Assembly (NCBI RefSeq): GCF_001243895.1
Contig: NZ_LN851186.1
Coordinates: forward strand, 3,454,735-3,518,734
Length of the DNA: 64,000 bases
Direction of reading: 5' to 3'
DNA from: Bacillus testis
Lineage (GTDB): Bacteria > Bacillota > Bacilli > Bacillales > DSM-1321
Every line of letters starts with the position of its first letter. Within the stretch, counting starts at the first letter, position 1. The translations under genes and the position numbers were made by a program. This document shows, piece after piece, positions 9,116 to 18,367 of this stretch. The notes under the pieces were generated by a model, which worked only from the letters and a program-made list of their open reading frames with translations, had not been told where the DNA came from and made no database searches.

Positions 9116-9559
9116 TTAATGCTCTGGTTTAAAGGCCGTAACCGGTCCCAACTCATTCTTCAAATATTCTCTGACTGCATGCGGGAAGGCTAGATAAGCT
9201 GAAAAGTTTACGTTCCAGGTTTCTTTTACTTTTTCATGGTCCATTTCAAGATAATCTTGGACAATCATTTTTCGGATAGGCAGAATTGCTTTGAATTGTT
9301 TTTCCAATTCCTCTGTTATCACTTTTTCATCAAGGAGGATATCAATAATATCATCATAGCTGCCAGGGTCTCTCATAATAAAGCCATCGATAATGGCATT
9401 GCCTACATCAAGGACACAATCCGTCATCACATGGGCAATCCGTTCTAAAGCCAAGAGCTGGATCGGATTTTCCCAGTTGCTTTCTTCTTGGTATAACTTA
9501 CTGTATTTTTCCATACACTGCAGGTTTATCTCAATTTTTTGCCGGTCAACGAAGTACAT
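9116..9559 (-). CDS. yutE: HepT-like (DUF86) HEPN-domain protein, YutE
   Basis: 147 residues from the ATG at 9559; the product then starts MYFVDRQKIE, in register with MYFVDRSKIE of B. subtilis YutE. The core NAIIDGFIMRDPGSYDDIIDIL (read in two parts) and the RKMIVQDY segment near residue 110 are conserved. That segment resembles the R-x4-6-H/x-x-Y motif of HEPN RNases such as HepT toxins, although the histidine is absent here. No MNT-type nucleotidyltransferase antitoxin gene lies beside it, so it is a solitary family member as in B. subtilis. Confidence 0.85.
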   Translation of the reverse strand: MYFVDRQKIEINLQCMEKYSKLYQEESNWENPIQLLALERIAHVMTDCVLDVGNAIIDGFIMRDPGSYDDIIDILLDEKVITEELEKQFKAILPIRKMIVQDYLEMDHEKVKETWNVNFSAYLAFPHAVREYLKNELGPVTAFKPEH

Positions 9560-9655
9560 ATCTCTTCTTCCCTTCATTTCAAAGTGCCGTGCTTCCACCC
9601 TACTTTCCGGCAGGAAGCCCTTCAGCCACTGTCATTAAATAATTGTTCCCTTTAT

Positions 9656-9803
9656 CCCCTTCTAACTGGCGCTAAGACTCCACTTCAACACGAAAGTGAA
9701 GACAAAAATGGCAAGTGGATGGCCACGCGCCAGTAAGAACCCGATTGGTTCAACTGCTAATTGGTGGGGGATGATTGAAAGCCCCGCCGATTAAAGTTCC
9801 ATT
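9656..9803 (-). repeat. Dispersed ~145-bp intergenic element, copy C (most complete)
   Basis: On the minus strand: ACTTTAATCGGCGGGGCTTT, then CATCCCCCACCAATTAGCAG, GTTGAACCAATCGGGTTCTT, ACTGGCGCGTGGCC, TTTTTGTCTTCACTTTC, and GTCTTAGCGCCAGTTAGAA. The first two blocks form a G-rich/C-rich stem-loop and GAACCAATCGGGTTC forms a second one. It lies between divergent genes. Confidence 0.7.
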
Positions 9804-10033
9804 TTATTTTATCACGAAAGACAGAAGTAAGGTAAAAATATACCAACGGTTTAAAATAATTGGATTATTTAATCTTTTCGCCCGAAAACTGGTAGAATAG
9901 GTAAGAATCAAAAAATAAAGGTGACGAAAAGGGTAAGTGGGAGATTTGAGCGGCAATAAGAACTTAGGGCTCGGCGGCCAGCCTGTATTAACCCACCATT
10001 TCATTTTATTACGGATAAAAGGAGCGGTCTTGC

Positions 10034-10300
10034 ATGGAAGATATCTTCTATTTATATGATTATAAAGAAACAACGAATACGAGATTTGTCAGCTTTGTCG
10101 GGGACAGCCAACGCTTTGATCTGGCAATTATTTCTTCGGATCGTTTTTTTGGCAAGCAGTTGGTGCTTGATATGCAAAGCAATACTTTTGCCATACTCGG
10201 CAGTGATGACCTTGAAGAAGAAGGCTATTTGGAATCCGCCTATTCCCTCACTGCCCAGCAAGCGGAAGAACTACGGGGATTTCTGGAACAAATCATTTAG
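10034..10300 (+). CDS. Small cytosolic protein of the DUF3055/SAV0927 type
   Basis: 88 residues with a strong AAAGGAGCGG ribosome site. The segment RFVSFVGDSQRFDLAI, the FFGKQLVLDMQSNTFAILG segment and the acidic GSDDLEEEGYLE resemble a Bacillales family annotated as DUF3055, from memory. Predicted all-soluble alpha/beta, no cysteines, no known function. It faces the YutD gene and shares a bidirectional terminator with it. Confidence 0.65.
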   Translation: MEDIFYLYDYKETTNTRFVSFVGDSQRFDLAIISSDRFFGKQLVLDMQSNTFAILGSDDLEEEGYLESAYSLTAQQAEELRGFLEQII

Positions 10301-10344
10301 GGAGTTGAGGTTGTCCACTATTTGTACTGGGCCGATAGAAAGCA

Positions 10345-10380
10345 AAAAGAAACCCACACGATTCATGGGTTTCTTTCTGT
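10345..10380 (+). terminator. Bidirectional terminator between DUF3055-like gene and yutD
   Basis: AAAGAAACCCA pairs with TGGGTTTCTTT; U-rich runs are present in both directions. Confidence 0.8.
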
Positions 10381-10385
10381 TCAAG

Positions 10386-10664
10386 CTATCCTTTTTTTAC
10401 CTTTTTAACAACAAAATAAGGGCAGCCAAAATTGCAGTATTCATATAAGTACTCAGACAATGTACTGATTTTCGTATCATATGAGGACTTCTGGTTTTGG
10501 TCATCAAAAAAGCCGCGCAGGCGAAGCTGTCCATATCCCCAGTCGCCGACAACGTAATCGTATTTATTCAAAATCTCGCTGTAGCGCCCTTTAAAGGCTT
10601 CTTCATTATAGCCATTGCGGTAATCTTCAACCAACTCATATTCCACATTATTGATTGTAACCAT
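10386..10664 (-). CDS. yutD: YutD-like protein (DUF1027)
   Basis: 92 residues, preceded by GGTGAGGAG. The conserved block YSEILNKYDYVVGDWGYGQL, followed by RLRGFFDD and YLYEYCNFGCPYFVVKK, is characteristic of YutD/DUF1027. Family function is unknown. The CNFGC pair of cysteines is conserved in the family as I remember it. Position between yutE and lipA matches B. subtilis, except that yutC is not found here. Confidence 0.85.
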   Translation of the reverse strand: MVTINNVEYELVEDYRNGYNEEAFKGRYSEILNKYDYVVGDWGYGQLRLRGFFDDQNQKSSYDTKISTLSEYLYEYCNFGCPYFVVKKVKKG

Positions 10665-10839
10665 TTTCTCCTCACCTCGACGATCATCCTTGCTTCATTA
10701 TAACTCAACATTGCCCTCAAAAAAACAGCTTCTGTTTCTGTTATAACAAAAGCGCGCGTACAGAGTATACGGCCCAAACGCCCAAGCTCATATCTTTAAC
10801 GACAGACAGCGTAAAAACTTCCGCTGCCAGCCATCCATT

Positions 10840-11760
10840 TTAACGCCCTGCCACGGCTTTCTCGCCGTTTTCATGTTTCATTTTTGCGGCAGCATTCACC
10901 TGTTCGTCAGCATGGTAAGATGAACGGACAAGAGGACCTGCTTCACAATGCGAGAACCCTTTTGACATTGCTATCTCTTTAAGTTCCTGAAACTCCTGCG
11001 GGCTATAGTATTTGAGCACTGGAAGATGTTTTTTGCTTGGCTGCAGATACTGTCCAATGGTCATAATATCCACATCATGGGCTCTTAAATCATCCATGGT
11101 TTCAATAATTTCCTCAAAAGTCTCTCCCAACCCCACCATCAAGCTCGACTTAGTCGGGATATCAGGCTGAAGATCCTTTGCACGTTGAAGCAATTCAAGC
11201 GAACGGTCGTACTTTGCTCTGGCGCGTACACGGTTTGATAGCCGGCGCACTGTTTCGATGTTATGGTTGAGAATGTCAGGACGAGCATCCATCAATGTCT
11301 TTATATTATCGTAATCTCCCCCCATATCAGAAGGTAGGACTTCAATCGTGGTAAACGGATTTTTTCTTCGGATTGCATGGACTGTCTCAGCGAATACGCC
11401 GGCTCCTCCGTCCTTCAAATCATCCCGTGCGACAGCGGTTACAACCACATGTTTTAAATTCATTTGAACCACTGAATCTGCTACGCGTTCCGGTTCCGCC
11501 AAATCCAATTCCGTCGGCAAGCCTGTCTTAACAGCGCAAAAGCGGCATGCTCTCGTACAAATAGATCCAAGAATCATAAAGGTAGCGGTTCTCCGCACAG
11601 CCCAGCATTCATGGATATTAGGGCATTTTGCCTCTTCACAGACTGTATGGAGATTTTTTTCCCTCATCATCTTTTTCAGCCCGGTGTAGTTCTCATTGGT
11701 ATTTAACTTAATTTTCAGCCATTCAGGTTTGCGGAGATATTCAGTATTTTTGTTGCCCAA
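10840..11760 (-). CDS. lipA: Lipoyl synthase (radical SAM)
   Basis: 306 residues from a TTG start at 11760 with GGAG 9 nt upstream; longer in-frame extensions lack homology to the family. It inserts two sulfurs into octanoyl-carrier domains. The auxiliary cluster motif C-x4-C-x5-C is [12 protein letters not shown], the radical SAM motif CxxxCxxC is CTRACRFC, and the C-terminal RSSYHADEQ provides the conserved serine ligand. Client lipoyl domains include GcvH encoded at 31890. It is divergent from the lytH-like gene. No terminator is visible in the 10690-10839 stretch. Confidence 0.95.
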   Translation of the reverse strand: MGNKNTEYLRKPEWLKIKLNTNENYTGLKKMMREKNLHTVCEEAKCPNIHECWAVRRTATFMILGSICTRACRFCAVKTGLPTELDLAEPERVADSVVQMNLKHVVVTAVARDDLKDGGAGVFAETVHAIRRKNPFTTIEVLPSDMGGDYDNIKTLMDARPDILNHNIETVRRLSNRVRARAKYDRSLELLQRAKDLQPDIPTKSSLMVGLGETFEEIIETMDDLRAHDVDIMTIGQYLQPSKKHLPVLKYYSPQEFQELKEIAMSKGFSHCEAGPLVRSSYHADEQVNAAAKMKHENGEKAVAGR

Positions 11761-11928
11761 AAAAGTCAGCTCCAATCTTATAAAAAAATACAGGATTTGT
11801 AGTAAATGTAACATATTGAAATTATTGTGTCCAAGCATTTGGCACCGTTTTACCAATAATTAATACTAGTAATTACGCCTGTTCATCGCACACTACCAAT
11901 AGAGATTTTTAAGGAAGGAGTGAAAGGG

Positions 11929-12918
11929 ATGCTGACTGCAAGAGTATGCACCTTCATTTTTTTACTGTCTTGTATCCTGTTCAGCCCGGAAGCAGCTACG
12001 GCGTCATCTTCCTCTTCTCCTGATGCCGCCAGAATGGCCATGTATAAACAAATCGAAGCAAGCTATCAAATCCCATGGTATTACATAGCTGCCATCGACC
12101 AATATGAACATAGTGTCCGAAATACGAGAAGCGACTTGCCTGACTCCAAAGGGCTGATCGGAATCCTGTATTCTTCCGAAAAGTGGAGCGGCGTGATGAA
12201 TCCCAATCCATTTGATACAAACCCGGCACGCATTGCCTTTTTCGAAGGCATGGGCAAGGATGGCAATGGCGATGGGAAAGCAGATGCCAACAACGATTTT
12301 GATGCACTTGTCTCAATGGCAGATTATCTGGCAAGGTTCGGAACCAATGATGATAATCTCAGGATTGCCCTCTGGAAATACTATAACCGAGATAAAGCAG
12401 TTGGGATTGTCATGGGTAACGCCAAGCTCTTCAAAAAATATGGCACCATATCACTCAATAAAAAAGCCTTTCCTGTCCCGATTAACTCGACGTATAGCTA
12501 TAGAAGCACATGGGGCACCGCAAGAGGATGGGGCGGCAGGCGGACTCACGAAGGAACCGATATCTTTGCCGGGTATGGCGTACCGGTGCGGTCGACATCA
12601 TACGGCATTATAGAAATAAAAGGCTGGAACCGTTACGGCGGCTGGCGCATCGGAATACGGGATATCAATAATACGTACCATTATTACGCCCACTTGAATG
12701 GGTTTGCAAAAGGCTTGGAAGTTGGGCAGATTGTGGAACCAGGCATGGTCATCGGCAGTGTCGGCAGTACTGGCTATGGGCCACCCGGAACAAGCGGCAA
12801 GTTTCCTCCCCATCTTCACTTTGGCATGTATAAGGATAACGGCCGCATTGAGTGGAGCTTTGATCCTTACTATCATCTAAAAGTGTGGGAACGACTAGAA
12901 AAACGGACAAAACGATAA
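11929..12918 (+). CDS. lytH: LytH/YunA-like M23 peptidase, probable spore cortex L-Ala-D-Glu peptidase
   Basis: 329 residues from the ATG at 11929, which has GGAAGGAG 8 nt upstream. A signal peptide (about residues 1-25, hydrophobic TFIFLLSCILFSP) is followed by a lysozyme-like/YunA region (residues ~30-160) and a LytM/M23 domain. The zinc motif is seen as HEGTDIFA (HxxxD) and HLHFG (HxH). B. subtilis LytH trims cortex side chains to single L-alanine during sporulation under sigma-G; that role is inferred from similarity and from the matching position beside lipA. No clear sigma-G promoter was found. Confidence 0.85.
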   Translation: MLTARVCTFIFLLSCILFSPEAATASSSSSPDAARMAMYKQIEASYQIPWYYIAAIDQYEHSVRNTRSDLPDSKGLIGILYSSEKWSGVMNPNPFDTNPARIAFFEGMGKDGNGDGKADANNDFDALVSMADYLARFGTNDDNLRIALWKYYNRDKAVGIVMGNAKLFKKYGTISLNKKAFPVPINSTYSYRSTWGTARGWGGRRTHEGTDIFAGYGVPVRSTSYGIIEIKGWNRYGGWRIGIRDINNTYHYYAHLNGFAKGLEVGQIVEPGMVIGSVGSTGYGPPGTSGKFPPHLHFGMYKDNGRIEWSFDPYYHLKVWERLEKRTKR

Positions 12919-12995
12919 AGTGAAACCTTAATCGGTGGGGGTTTCCCAAATCACTTCTTTGTCTTCACTCCTCTGTAAAACGGAAGCTTTAGCGC
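12917..12995 (+). repeat. Dispersed intergenic element, copy D (5' part)
   Basis: Begins AAAGTGAAACCTTAATCGG TGGGGGTTTC directly after the lytH stop codon and continues TTTGTCTTCACTCC; the 3' part is degenerate. Confidence 0.6.
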
Positions 12996-13004
12996 ATTTA
13001 ACAG

Positions 13005-13040
13005 AGAATAAAACGGGCATCCAATTAGGAAGCCCGTTTA
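13005..13040 (-). terminator. Terminator of the NhaC-type transporter gene
   Basis: AAACGGGC pairs with GCCCGTTT, followed by TATTCTC on the minus strand. Confidence 0.75.
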
Positions 13041-13041
13041 T

Positions 13042-14634
13042 TTAAAAATCATTATCCAATGAATCACTCATCGCCAACTCTGTACTTCTCTGGCGCAGGG
13101 AAACAACAATTAGGACTGTAAACAGGACGGCCGCTGCCGCAACGAATGATAGTAACACTTGGTTCGTGAAGCCCAAGACCAAATATCCCACAGATGATGC
13201 GCATGCTGCCACAAGAGCATACGGAAGCTGGGTCAAAACATGGTCCATATGATGGCAGCCGGCTCCTGTGGATGAAAGGATCGTCGTATCGGAAATAGGC
13301 GAACAATGGTCTCCAAAAACAGCCCCGGCAAGAACTGCTGCCAAGGACGGCAATAGGAGCGAAGAATCCATCGTTGCCACAATATCCCCCGCCAACGGAA
13401 GCAGAATGCCGAAAGACCCCCAGGAAGTGCCTGTCGATAAAGCCATCAACCCGGCAATTACAAATAGGATGAATGGAATAAAGTCGGCACTCAACTCCAT
13501 TTTTTCAACCAATCCTGCCAGGTAAGCCCCCGTTTGCAGTGCACCCACTAAATCCACAATAATCCATGCGCACACCAAAATATAGACTGCTGGAAGCATC
13601 GACTGGATTCCCTCGCGTATCCCCATCCATCCCAAACCGGGACGAAGCGCTTTTTTAACAAAGACCTGGCGCAGGAATAATAGAGCCGTTACAACCAACC
13701 CGAACAACCCTCCGTAAAATAAAGAGGTAGGGACGTCCGTATTTTCAAACATCTGCAGCACGGTAGCTTGCCCTTCCACTGCCTTGCTTCCCGTCCACAG
13801 CATAGCAGCCACAGTTCCGGCAACCAATGAACCGATCGGAACCAGCAAATCATAGACCGAACCATGCTTGCTCATGGGGAGATCGCTTTTCAATTCTCCC
13901 GGCGCCTGTTTATCCGGGTTCATCACCACTCCTGTCAAACGGGCACGCTCTTCATGGATGTGCATGCTGCCAAAGTTAATATTCTTCCAGGAAGTAAAGA
14001 ATACAAGCAATAAGGAAGCCCACACATAAAAGTTCAGAGGAATCATTTGGACGAATGCCGTAAAACCGCTGATATCCAATGAATTGGCAGCCAATATAGG
14101 CGCCATGATGGCAATGATATAGGCTCCCCAACTAGAAATCGGTGAAATGACACACACCGGCGCTGCCGTTGAATCGATAATATAAGCCAGTTTGGCGCGG
14201 GAAACACGGTTGCGGTCCGTCAGCGGCCTTGATATTTGGCCGACAGCCAAACTGTTGAAATAATCATCGATAAATATAACAATTCCGAGAATGCCAGCGG
14301 TTAATTGGGCTCCTGTCCGTGTCTTCACTCTTTTCAATGCCCATTCTCCAAAAGCCCGGCTTCCTCCCGATATGGTGACAAATGCAGTAATGCAGCCAAG
14401 GATGAGCAGAAAGAACAGGAGATATACCTTGCTTGTATTTAAGGTCCCTTCACTAATAAATAAATCGATCATTGTGTTGCCAATAATGGACAAGGCTTTC
14501 GTTGGCTGAAAATCTGCCAGCAATAAAGCTGCAGATATACTTCCCACAGCCAAGGACAAAATCACGCGTCTGGTCAAAAGGACCATGACCAATGCCAAAA
14601 TAGGCGGGATTAGCGTATAAACTGTATTTTCCAT
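13042..14634 (-). CDS. NhaC-family transporter under lysine riboswitch, probable lysine permease (LysW type)
   Basis: 530 residues with about eleven to twelve hydrophobic segments. NhaC/arginine-ornithine-type landmarks are GIVIFIDDYFNSLAVG (residues ~115-130), STGTSWGSFGILLPLAG and the duplicated GAVFGDHCSPISDTTILS near residue 430. Members of this superfamily exchange sodium, protons or amino acids. The L-box riboswitch immediately upstream argues that the substrate is lysine; NhaC-superfamily genes with L boxes have been proposed as lysine transporters (LysW) in comparative genomics. Start at 14634 with AAGGAGAG upstream. Annotation as a plain Na+/H+ antiporter would miss this. Confidence 0.85.
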   Translation of the reverse strand: MENTVYTLIPPILALVMVLLTRRVILSLAVGSISAALLLADFQPTKALSIIGNTMIDLFISEGTLNTSKVYLLFFLLILGCITAFVTISGGSRAFGEWALKRVKTRTGAQLTAGILGIVIFIDDYFNSLAVGQISRPLTDRNRVSRAKLAYIIDSTAAPVCVISPISSWGAYIIAIMAPILAANSLDISGFTAFVQMIPLNFYVWASLLLVFFTSWKNINFGSMHIHEERARLTGVVMNPDKQAPGELKSDLPMSKHGSVYDLLVPIGSLVAGTVAAMLWTGSKAVEGQATVLQMFENTDVPTSLFYGGLFGLVVTALLFLRQVFVKKALRPGLGWMGIREGIQSMLPAVYILVCAWIIVDLVGALQTGAYLAGLVEKMELSADFIPFILFVIAGLMALSTGTSWGSFGILLPLAGDIVATMDSSLLLPSLAAVLAGAVFGDHCSPISDTTILSSTGAGCHHMDHVLTQLPYALVAACASSVGYLVLGFTNQVLLSFVAAAAVLFTVLIVVSLRQRSTELAMSDSLDNDF

Positions 14635-14695
14635 CCTTCATCTCTCCTTTAAGAGTTACCTAAAGGGCAAGAGGAGTTAACCTGGCCGGACAAAT

Positions 14696-14742
14696 AAAAA
14701 AAGTAATGAAAGGATAGAAAACAACCTTTCATTACTTTTTAG
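14696..14742 (-). terminator. Terminator of the lysine riboswitch expression platform
   Basis: AAAAAGTAATGAAAGG pairs with CCTTTCATTACTTTTT, followed by TTATTTG on the minus strand. Confidence 0.9.
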
Positions 14743-14749
14743 GTAATGT

Positions 14750-14950
14750 ATGTGATCGTCCCATCGCTCTGTAGCTCCCCATCATAAGCCAACCTTATGA
14801 TGACAGTGCTGCTCTTCTTTAGAACAGCCCCAGCAGTGGACAGCCGACTCTGTCACACCACTTCGGCAAAACAGCCTTTCGAATGTGGTCATCGTTGTCA
14901 TCCTCACACATTCTACTCTTCAGTTCTGCATCCTCTACCCCATGCGGTGA
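14750..14950 (-). promoter_or_regulatory. Lysine (L box) riboswitch
   Basis: On the minus strand the conserved L-box segments appear in order: GGGGTAGAGG, GAAGAGTAG, TTTTGCCGAAGTGG, CTGCTGGGGCTG, GAGCAGCACTGTCA, and TTATGATGGGGAGCTAC. The core fits the five-helix lysine aptamer. Lysine binding would favour the terminator at 14696-14742 and shut off the transporter gene. A possible promoter with TTGATA and CATAAA lies just upstream, near 14960-14990. Confidence 0.9.
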
Positions 14951-15009
14951 TAGTTTTTATGTTATTATTATTCTAATATATCAAAGCGATATAAAAATGG
15001 CAAGAGAAG

Positions 15010-15076
15010 AATAGCGCCAGTTCAATGACTGACCGGCGGAAACAAGAATCCTGGCCGATCAAAATCCGCTTCATTT
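15010..15076 (-). repeat. Degenerate copy E of the dispersed element
   Basis: Contains GCGCCAGTTCA and TTGATCGGCCAGGATTC-like blocks in the right relative order but with many differences. Reported with reserve. Confidence 0.3.
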
Positions 15077-16171
15077 GGACAACAATGTTTTATCACAATC
15101 CACAATTAGTACATCCATCTTTTTCAAAAGATCGACCTCATAAACCTCTGTGACGATCTTATTGTTTTCTTCGATAATCCTTACCACCGGCCGGTCGCTG
15201 ACTCCGACGTTTTGCCGGGACACGACTCCTATCCGGCCGTCGTTCAGCACAACCGTCAGCCCGATTGGATAAATGGCGACCGATTTTCGAAAAGCCTCTA
15301 CAATTTTCTGGTCGAATAGAGACCCTGATCCTGAATAAAGGATTTCTAAGCCTTCATGAGGCAGCATCGCTTTGCGATAGACCCGATTCGAAGTCACCGC
15401 ATCAAAGACATCCGCTACCGCAATAATTTTGCCGTAATAATGGATTTCGCTTCCTATAAGGCCGCGCGGATAGCCGGATCCGTTCAGGCGTTCATGATGC
15501 TGGAATGCACAATGCGCTACTAAAAGAGGGACTGTACCGGCTTTCTTCAAGATATGAAAGCCATGCTCGGCATGTTTTTTTATTTCCTCATATTCAAGCT
15601 CGGTTAACCGGCCTGGTTTCAGAAGAATATCAAGTGGGATTTTCGTCTTTCCCACATCATGCAAGATACTGCCCATACCCAGTATTTCCAATTGTTTTTG
15701 CGAAAGATTCAGCTGCATGCCGATTGCTAGTGAATACAGCGTCACATGAAAGGAATGGATAAAAATGTAGCTATCATGTATATACATATCGGAAAGAATC
15801 GTCAGCAAATTGTCGTTGCTTTTAATTTCCGACATAATATTCCTAATGAGCGCGCCAAGCTTTTTGGCTGCTTTTTCTATGACAAAGGAACTGTTGATCA
15901 AAGACTCCTGCTCCCCAATTTCCATAAACGCCTTTTGGATGGTCGCAATGGATTCAGCTCTTGTTTGTTCCGAAATCGTACTCTTTGCTTCTATGCCTTC
16001 CGTTAAAGAATCTTCTATATAAACGAATGGGATGCCCAGTTCCTTCAACCTGGCAATCATTCGTTCGTTTAACGCTATACCCTCTTGTAAAAGCACATGT
16101 TTACTACCGTTATAAATGGTTTTACCCAATATATTCCCCGGGTTTAAATACTCTGTAGATATTAGTCGCAT
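15071..16171 (-). CDS. HD-GYP domain protein, probable cyclic di-GMP phosphodiesterase
   Basis: 366 residues. An N-terminal region of ~120 residues with no recognised domain precedes an HD-GYP domain. HD is at residues 171-172 in ILHDVGKTKIP, KKHAEHG supplies His200, HHERLNGSGYPRG (residues 225-237) gives the second HD-GYP metal site and the GYP triad. All metal and GYP residues are intact, so c-di-GMP or related dinucleotide hydrolysis is expected. A ~65-residue C-terminal extension follows. No GGDEF or EAL partner gene is nearby. Single gene bordered by repeat copies on both sides. Confidence 0.9.
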   Translation of the reverse strand: MRLISTEYLNPGNILGKTIYNGSKHVLLQEGIALNERMIARLKELGIPFVYIEDSLTEGIEAKSTISEQTRAESIATIQKAFMEIGEQESLINSSFVIEKAAKKLGALIRNIMSEIKSNDNLLTILSDMYIHDSYIFIHSFHVTLYSLAIGMQLNLSQKQLEILGMGSILHDVGKTKIPLDILLKPGRLTELEYEEIKKHAEHGFHILKKAGTVPLLVAHCAFQHHERLNGSGYPRGLIGSEIHYYGKIIAVADVFDAVTSNRVYRKAMLPHEGLEILYSGSGSLFDQKIVEAFRKSVAIYPIGLTVVLNDGRIGVVSRQNVGVSDRPVVRIIEENNKIVTEVYEVDLLKKMDVLIVDCDKTLLSK

Positions 16172-16199
16172 GATATTCTCCTATGGTACGATTCGGTTT

Positions 16200-16320
16200 G
16201 CCATTCACTTCAATGGAATGCTTCCACCCACGTTTTTGCCTCAACGTCCGATTGGTTCAACTATTGATAGCAGGGGATGACCGAGCCCTTTCACCTATCA
16301 ACGTTTCACTTCATCATCTA
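16200..16320 (-). repeat. Dispersed intergenic element, copy F
   Basis: On the minus strand: AAGTGAAACGTTGATAGGTG, a GGGCTCGGTCATCCCC stem region, ATAGTTGAACCAATCGGACG, then CATTGAAGTGAATGG. The GCGCCAGTTAGAA end is lost. Confidence 0.55.
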
Positions 16321-16407
16321 ACTGAGAAAGAAATGCACAAATACTAATTATTGTAATAATAAAAATATTATACAAAATATGAGTCTAAAAAACGATTAAA
16401 TTTTTAA

Positions 16408-16510
16408 TAAAGTGTAACTTTAATCAGTGAGGATTGTTGCTAATTTGGCATTAGTATGCAATGATTGCCATCCGCTAGCAATCACTAAATCTGTTAAAAC
16501 GTAGTTAAGC
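16408..16510 (+). repeat. Degenerate copy G of the dispersed element
   Basis: Starts AAAGTGTAACTTTAATCAG TGAGGATT, which matches the element start, then diverges. Confidence 0.4.
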
Positions 16511-16524
16511 TTTTTAAACACAAA

Positions 16525-16550
16525 GAAACCGCCTAATAGCGGCGGTATTG
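16525..16550 (-). terminator. Terminator of yunC
   Basis: ACCGCC pairs with GGCGGT around a short loop and is followed by TTTCTTTG on the minus strand. Confidence 0.7.
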
Positions 16551-16551
16551 T

Positions 16552-16851
16552 TTACATATATAATAAAGCGTCTTTTCCTGACATCCCCTTGGTGACGCCC
16601 AGTTCTTCGGCGCCTGCCGTAATCGATTCAAGCGGAGCATCCAGCAGTTCCTGCAACGTTTTGACACCGACTGCCCTTCCGGCTACGATGCCCCGGTCTT
16701 TCAGTTTTTCATTCAACAAGGCAACATCCAAAGCACCGCACATAATATACCCTTTATCAGATGTGATCATTAACAAATTCGTTTTAGGCAGTTGAACCGT
16801 AACTGCTGTAAAAGTCCGACCATCAATTTGGATCGGTTTTAACTCAACCAT
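16552..16851 (-). CDS. yunC: YunC-like protein (DUF1805)
   Basis: 99 residues. The segments LLMITSDKGYIMCGALDVALLNEKL and ARAVGVKTLQELLDAPLES (here GRAVGVKTLQ) match DUF1805, a family of small proteins of unknown function found in Bacillales and archaea. It sits directly downstream of the yunD-like gene, separated by 67 bases, in the B. subtilis order, and the two are probably cotranscribed. Confidence 0.85.
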   Translation of the reverse strand: MVELKPIQIDGRTFTAVTVQLPKTNLLMITSDKGYIMCGALDVALLNEKLKDRGIVAGRAVGVKTLQELLDAPLESITAGAEELGVTKGMSGKDALLYM

Positions 16852-16918
16852 CTACATCCTCCCTTTCCTTACCCAATACCATATGCTTAGGCAAAGGAAG
16901 GGGTGATTGTCGTCCTTC

Positions 16919-18289
16919 CTACGAATCCGGATAGAGCTCAGCCAGTTTAAACCCAAGCAGGTCTCTCAAAAATTCGGGAAGATAATACTTTTTTGTGTTG
17001 TTCCTTTTGATGCTAGGGAAGAAAAATCCAAATGTAAACATATCGGGTATTGCCAGTTTATACATCTGTTTAGGCATTAGTTCCTTACCGGCAATGTATA
17101 TATGATGGCGGTCTGGCACGCTAATTTGGCTATAGGCCATGTTCCCCATGACACTTCCCCTGAAGCCGAACCCCTTAACAGGCATATGCGGCCACTCCGG
17201 ATCCCTGGATTGAATAATAATCTCTTTTAATTCCTGGCCAGTCAATTCGACTAAGCAGGGATTAATGGGATGCGGACAGATTCTATGAAGATCCAGCATC
17301 GTTACGGGTCCCGCTTCCAAACCATCCAAGAGCAGGCCGGCATTCAATATCGCGCAATCTGCCTGACACCATTCACGCAATGTATCTGCAAGCAATTGGG
17401 CAAGCGGGGAAGGATCAAACCACGCCGATTCAATCGGTTCAGGAAGTGTGCATACGACTGTTGATAATCCTTGTTGGCCTACTTCTTCCAAGCCGGACAA
17501 GAAATCGTCCGTTCCCTCGGCAGGCGGTTGGTTATTCATATCATACAGGCTCGTCTTTAGCTCTGGGCTTCCTTGGCCATATAGGCCGATTTCCACATGG
17601 CCTACATATGTGCCTCCTTTGCCGGCTCCACATAAAAGTGTCCGGCCCACCATCTTTCCTTTGTGGAGAATATGGTGTGTATGGGCGCCCAATATCACAT
17701 CAATAGCAGGAAGGCTTTCCGCAATCTGTTCATCGGTTTCCAAACCCAAATGGGAGAGTAAAACAATCAAGTCACACTCTTCTTTGACCGCTTCGACTGC
17801 CCTCGCGATTTCTTCAATTGGTTCTGTGATCTGCCAGCCCAATACTTCGTAAAATGCTTTAAAATTAGCAGTCGCTCCGATTATTGCAACTTTGTTCCCT
17901 TTTTTGGTTTGATGGATGCTATAAGGGTGCGCCCATCGAGGACGCTTTCCGTCTTTTCCATAAAGATTGGCTACAATGACTTCAAACGCCGCTTCATCGT
18001 ATAGATGGTCCAGCACGTCATAAGGAAAAGTAATACCCTCATTATTGCCGATCGTTGCATATTGGCAGCCTAATTCATTAAGCAATTTAACATTCCCTTT
18101 ACCGAGTAAGGCTTCCGTATATGGGTGGAAACGGTCTGCGTGGTCGCCCAAGTCAAATATGATGCTTTCCTCATCCATCTCTCTATGCAGCTTTTTTCTC
18201 TCAGAAATGAAATTCTTTATTTGTAACCAATGCTGAAAATGGCTGTGAAGATCATTAATATGATATAAATGTATCGTTTCCTCCATCAT
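16919..18289 (-). CDS. yunD: YunD-like metallophosphoesterase/5'-nucleotidase
   Basis: 456 residues. The N-terminal calcineurin-like metallophosphoesterase domain shows HINDLHSHF, FDLGDHADR, TIGNNEG, LLSHLGLETD and GAHTHH in the usual order. The C-terminal 5'-nucleotidase substrate domain covers roughly residues 280-440. No signal peptide is present, so unlike UshA-type enzymes it should be cytosolic. ATG at 18289 or the adjacent 18286; both follow AGGAGG. Physiological substrate unknown. Confidence 0.85.
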   Translation of the reverse strand: MMEETIHLYHINDLHSHFQHWLQIKNFISERKKLHREMDEESIIFDLGDHADRFHPYTEALLGKGNVKLLNELGCQYATIGNNEGITFPYDVLDHLYDEAAFEVIVANLYGKDGKRPRWAHPYSIHQTKKGNKVAIIGATANFKAFYEVLGWQITEPIEEIARAVEAVKEECDLIVLLSHLGLETDEQIAESLPAIDVILGAHTHHILHKGKMVGRTLLCGAGKGGTYVGHVEIGLYGQGSPELKTSLYDMNNQPPAEGTDDFLSGLEEVGQQGLSTVVCTLPEPIESAWFDPSPLAQLLADTLREWCQADCAILNAGLLLDGLEAGPVTMLDLHRICPHPINPCLVELTGQELKEIIIQSRDPEWPHMPVKGFGFRGSVMGNMAYSQISVPDRHHIYIAGKELMPKQMYKLAIPDMFTFGFFFPSIKRNNTKKYYLPEFLRDLLGFKLAELYPDS

Positions 18290-18367
18290 TTCCTCCTCTT
18301 TTCATCCTGCTGAAACACTGAAAGCAGTCAGGTGTAAAATCAAACGTTTGTTTCACGCCCTGTTTTT

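Noticed and set aside
12212-12613. Long alternative frames inside lytH, suf, fad, tkt and kdpB genes
   Set aside because: They are overlapped by clear protein families on the other frame or strand, lack ribosome sites, and have arbitrary composition.
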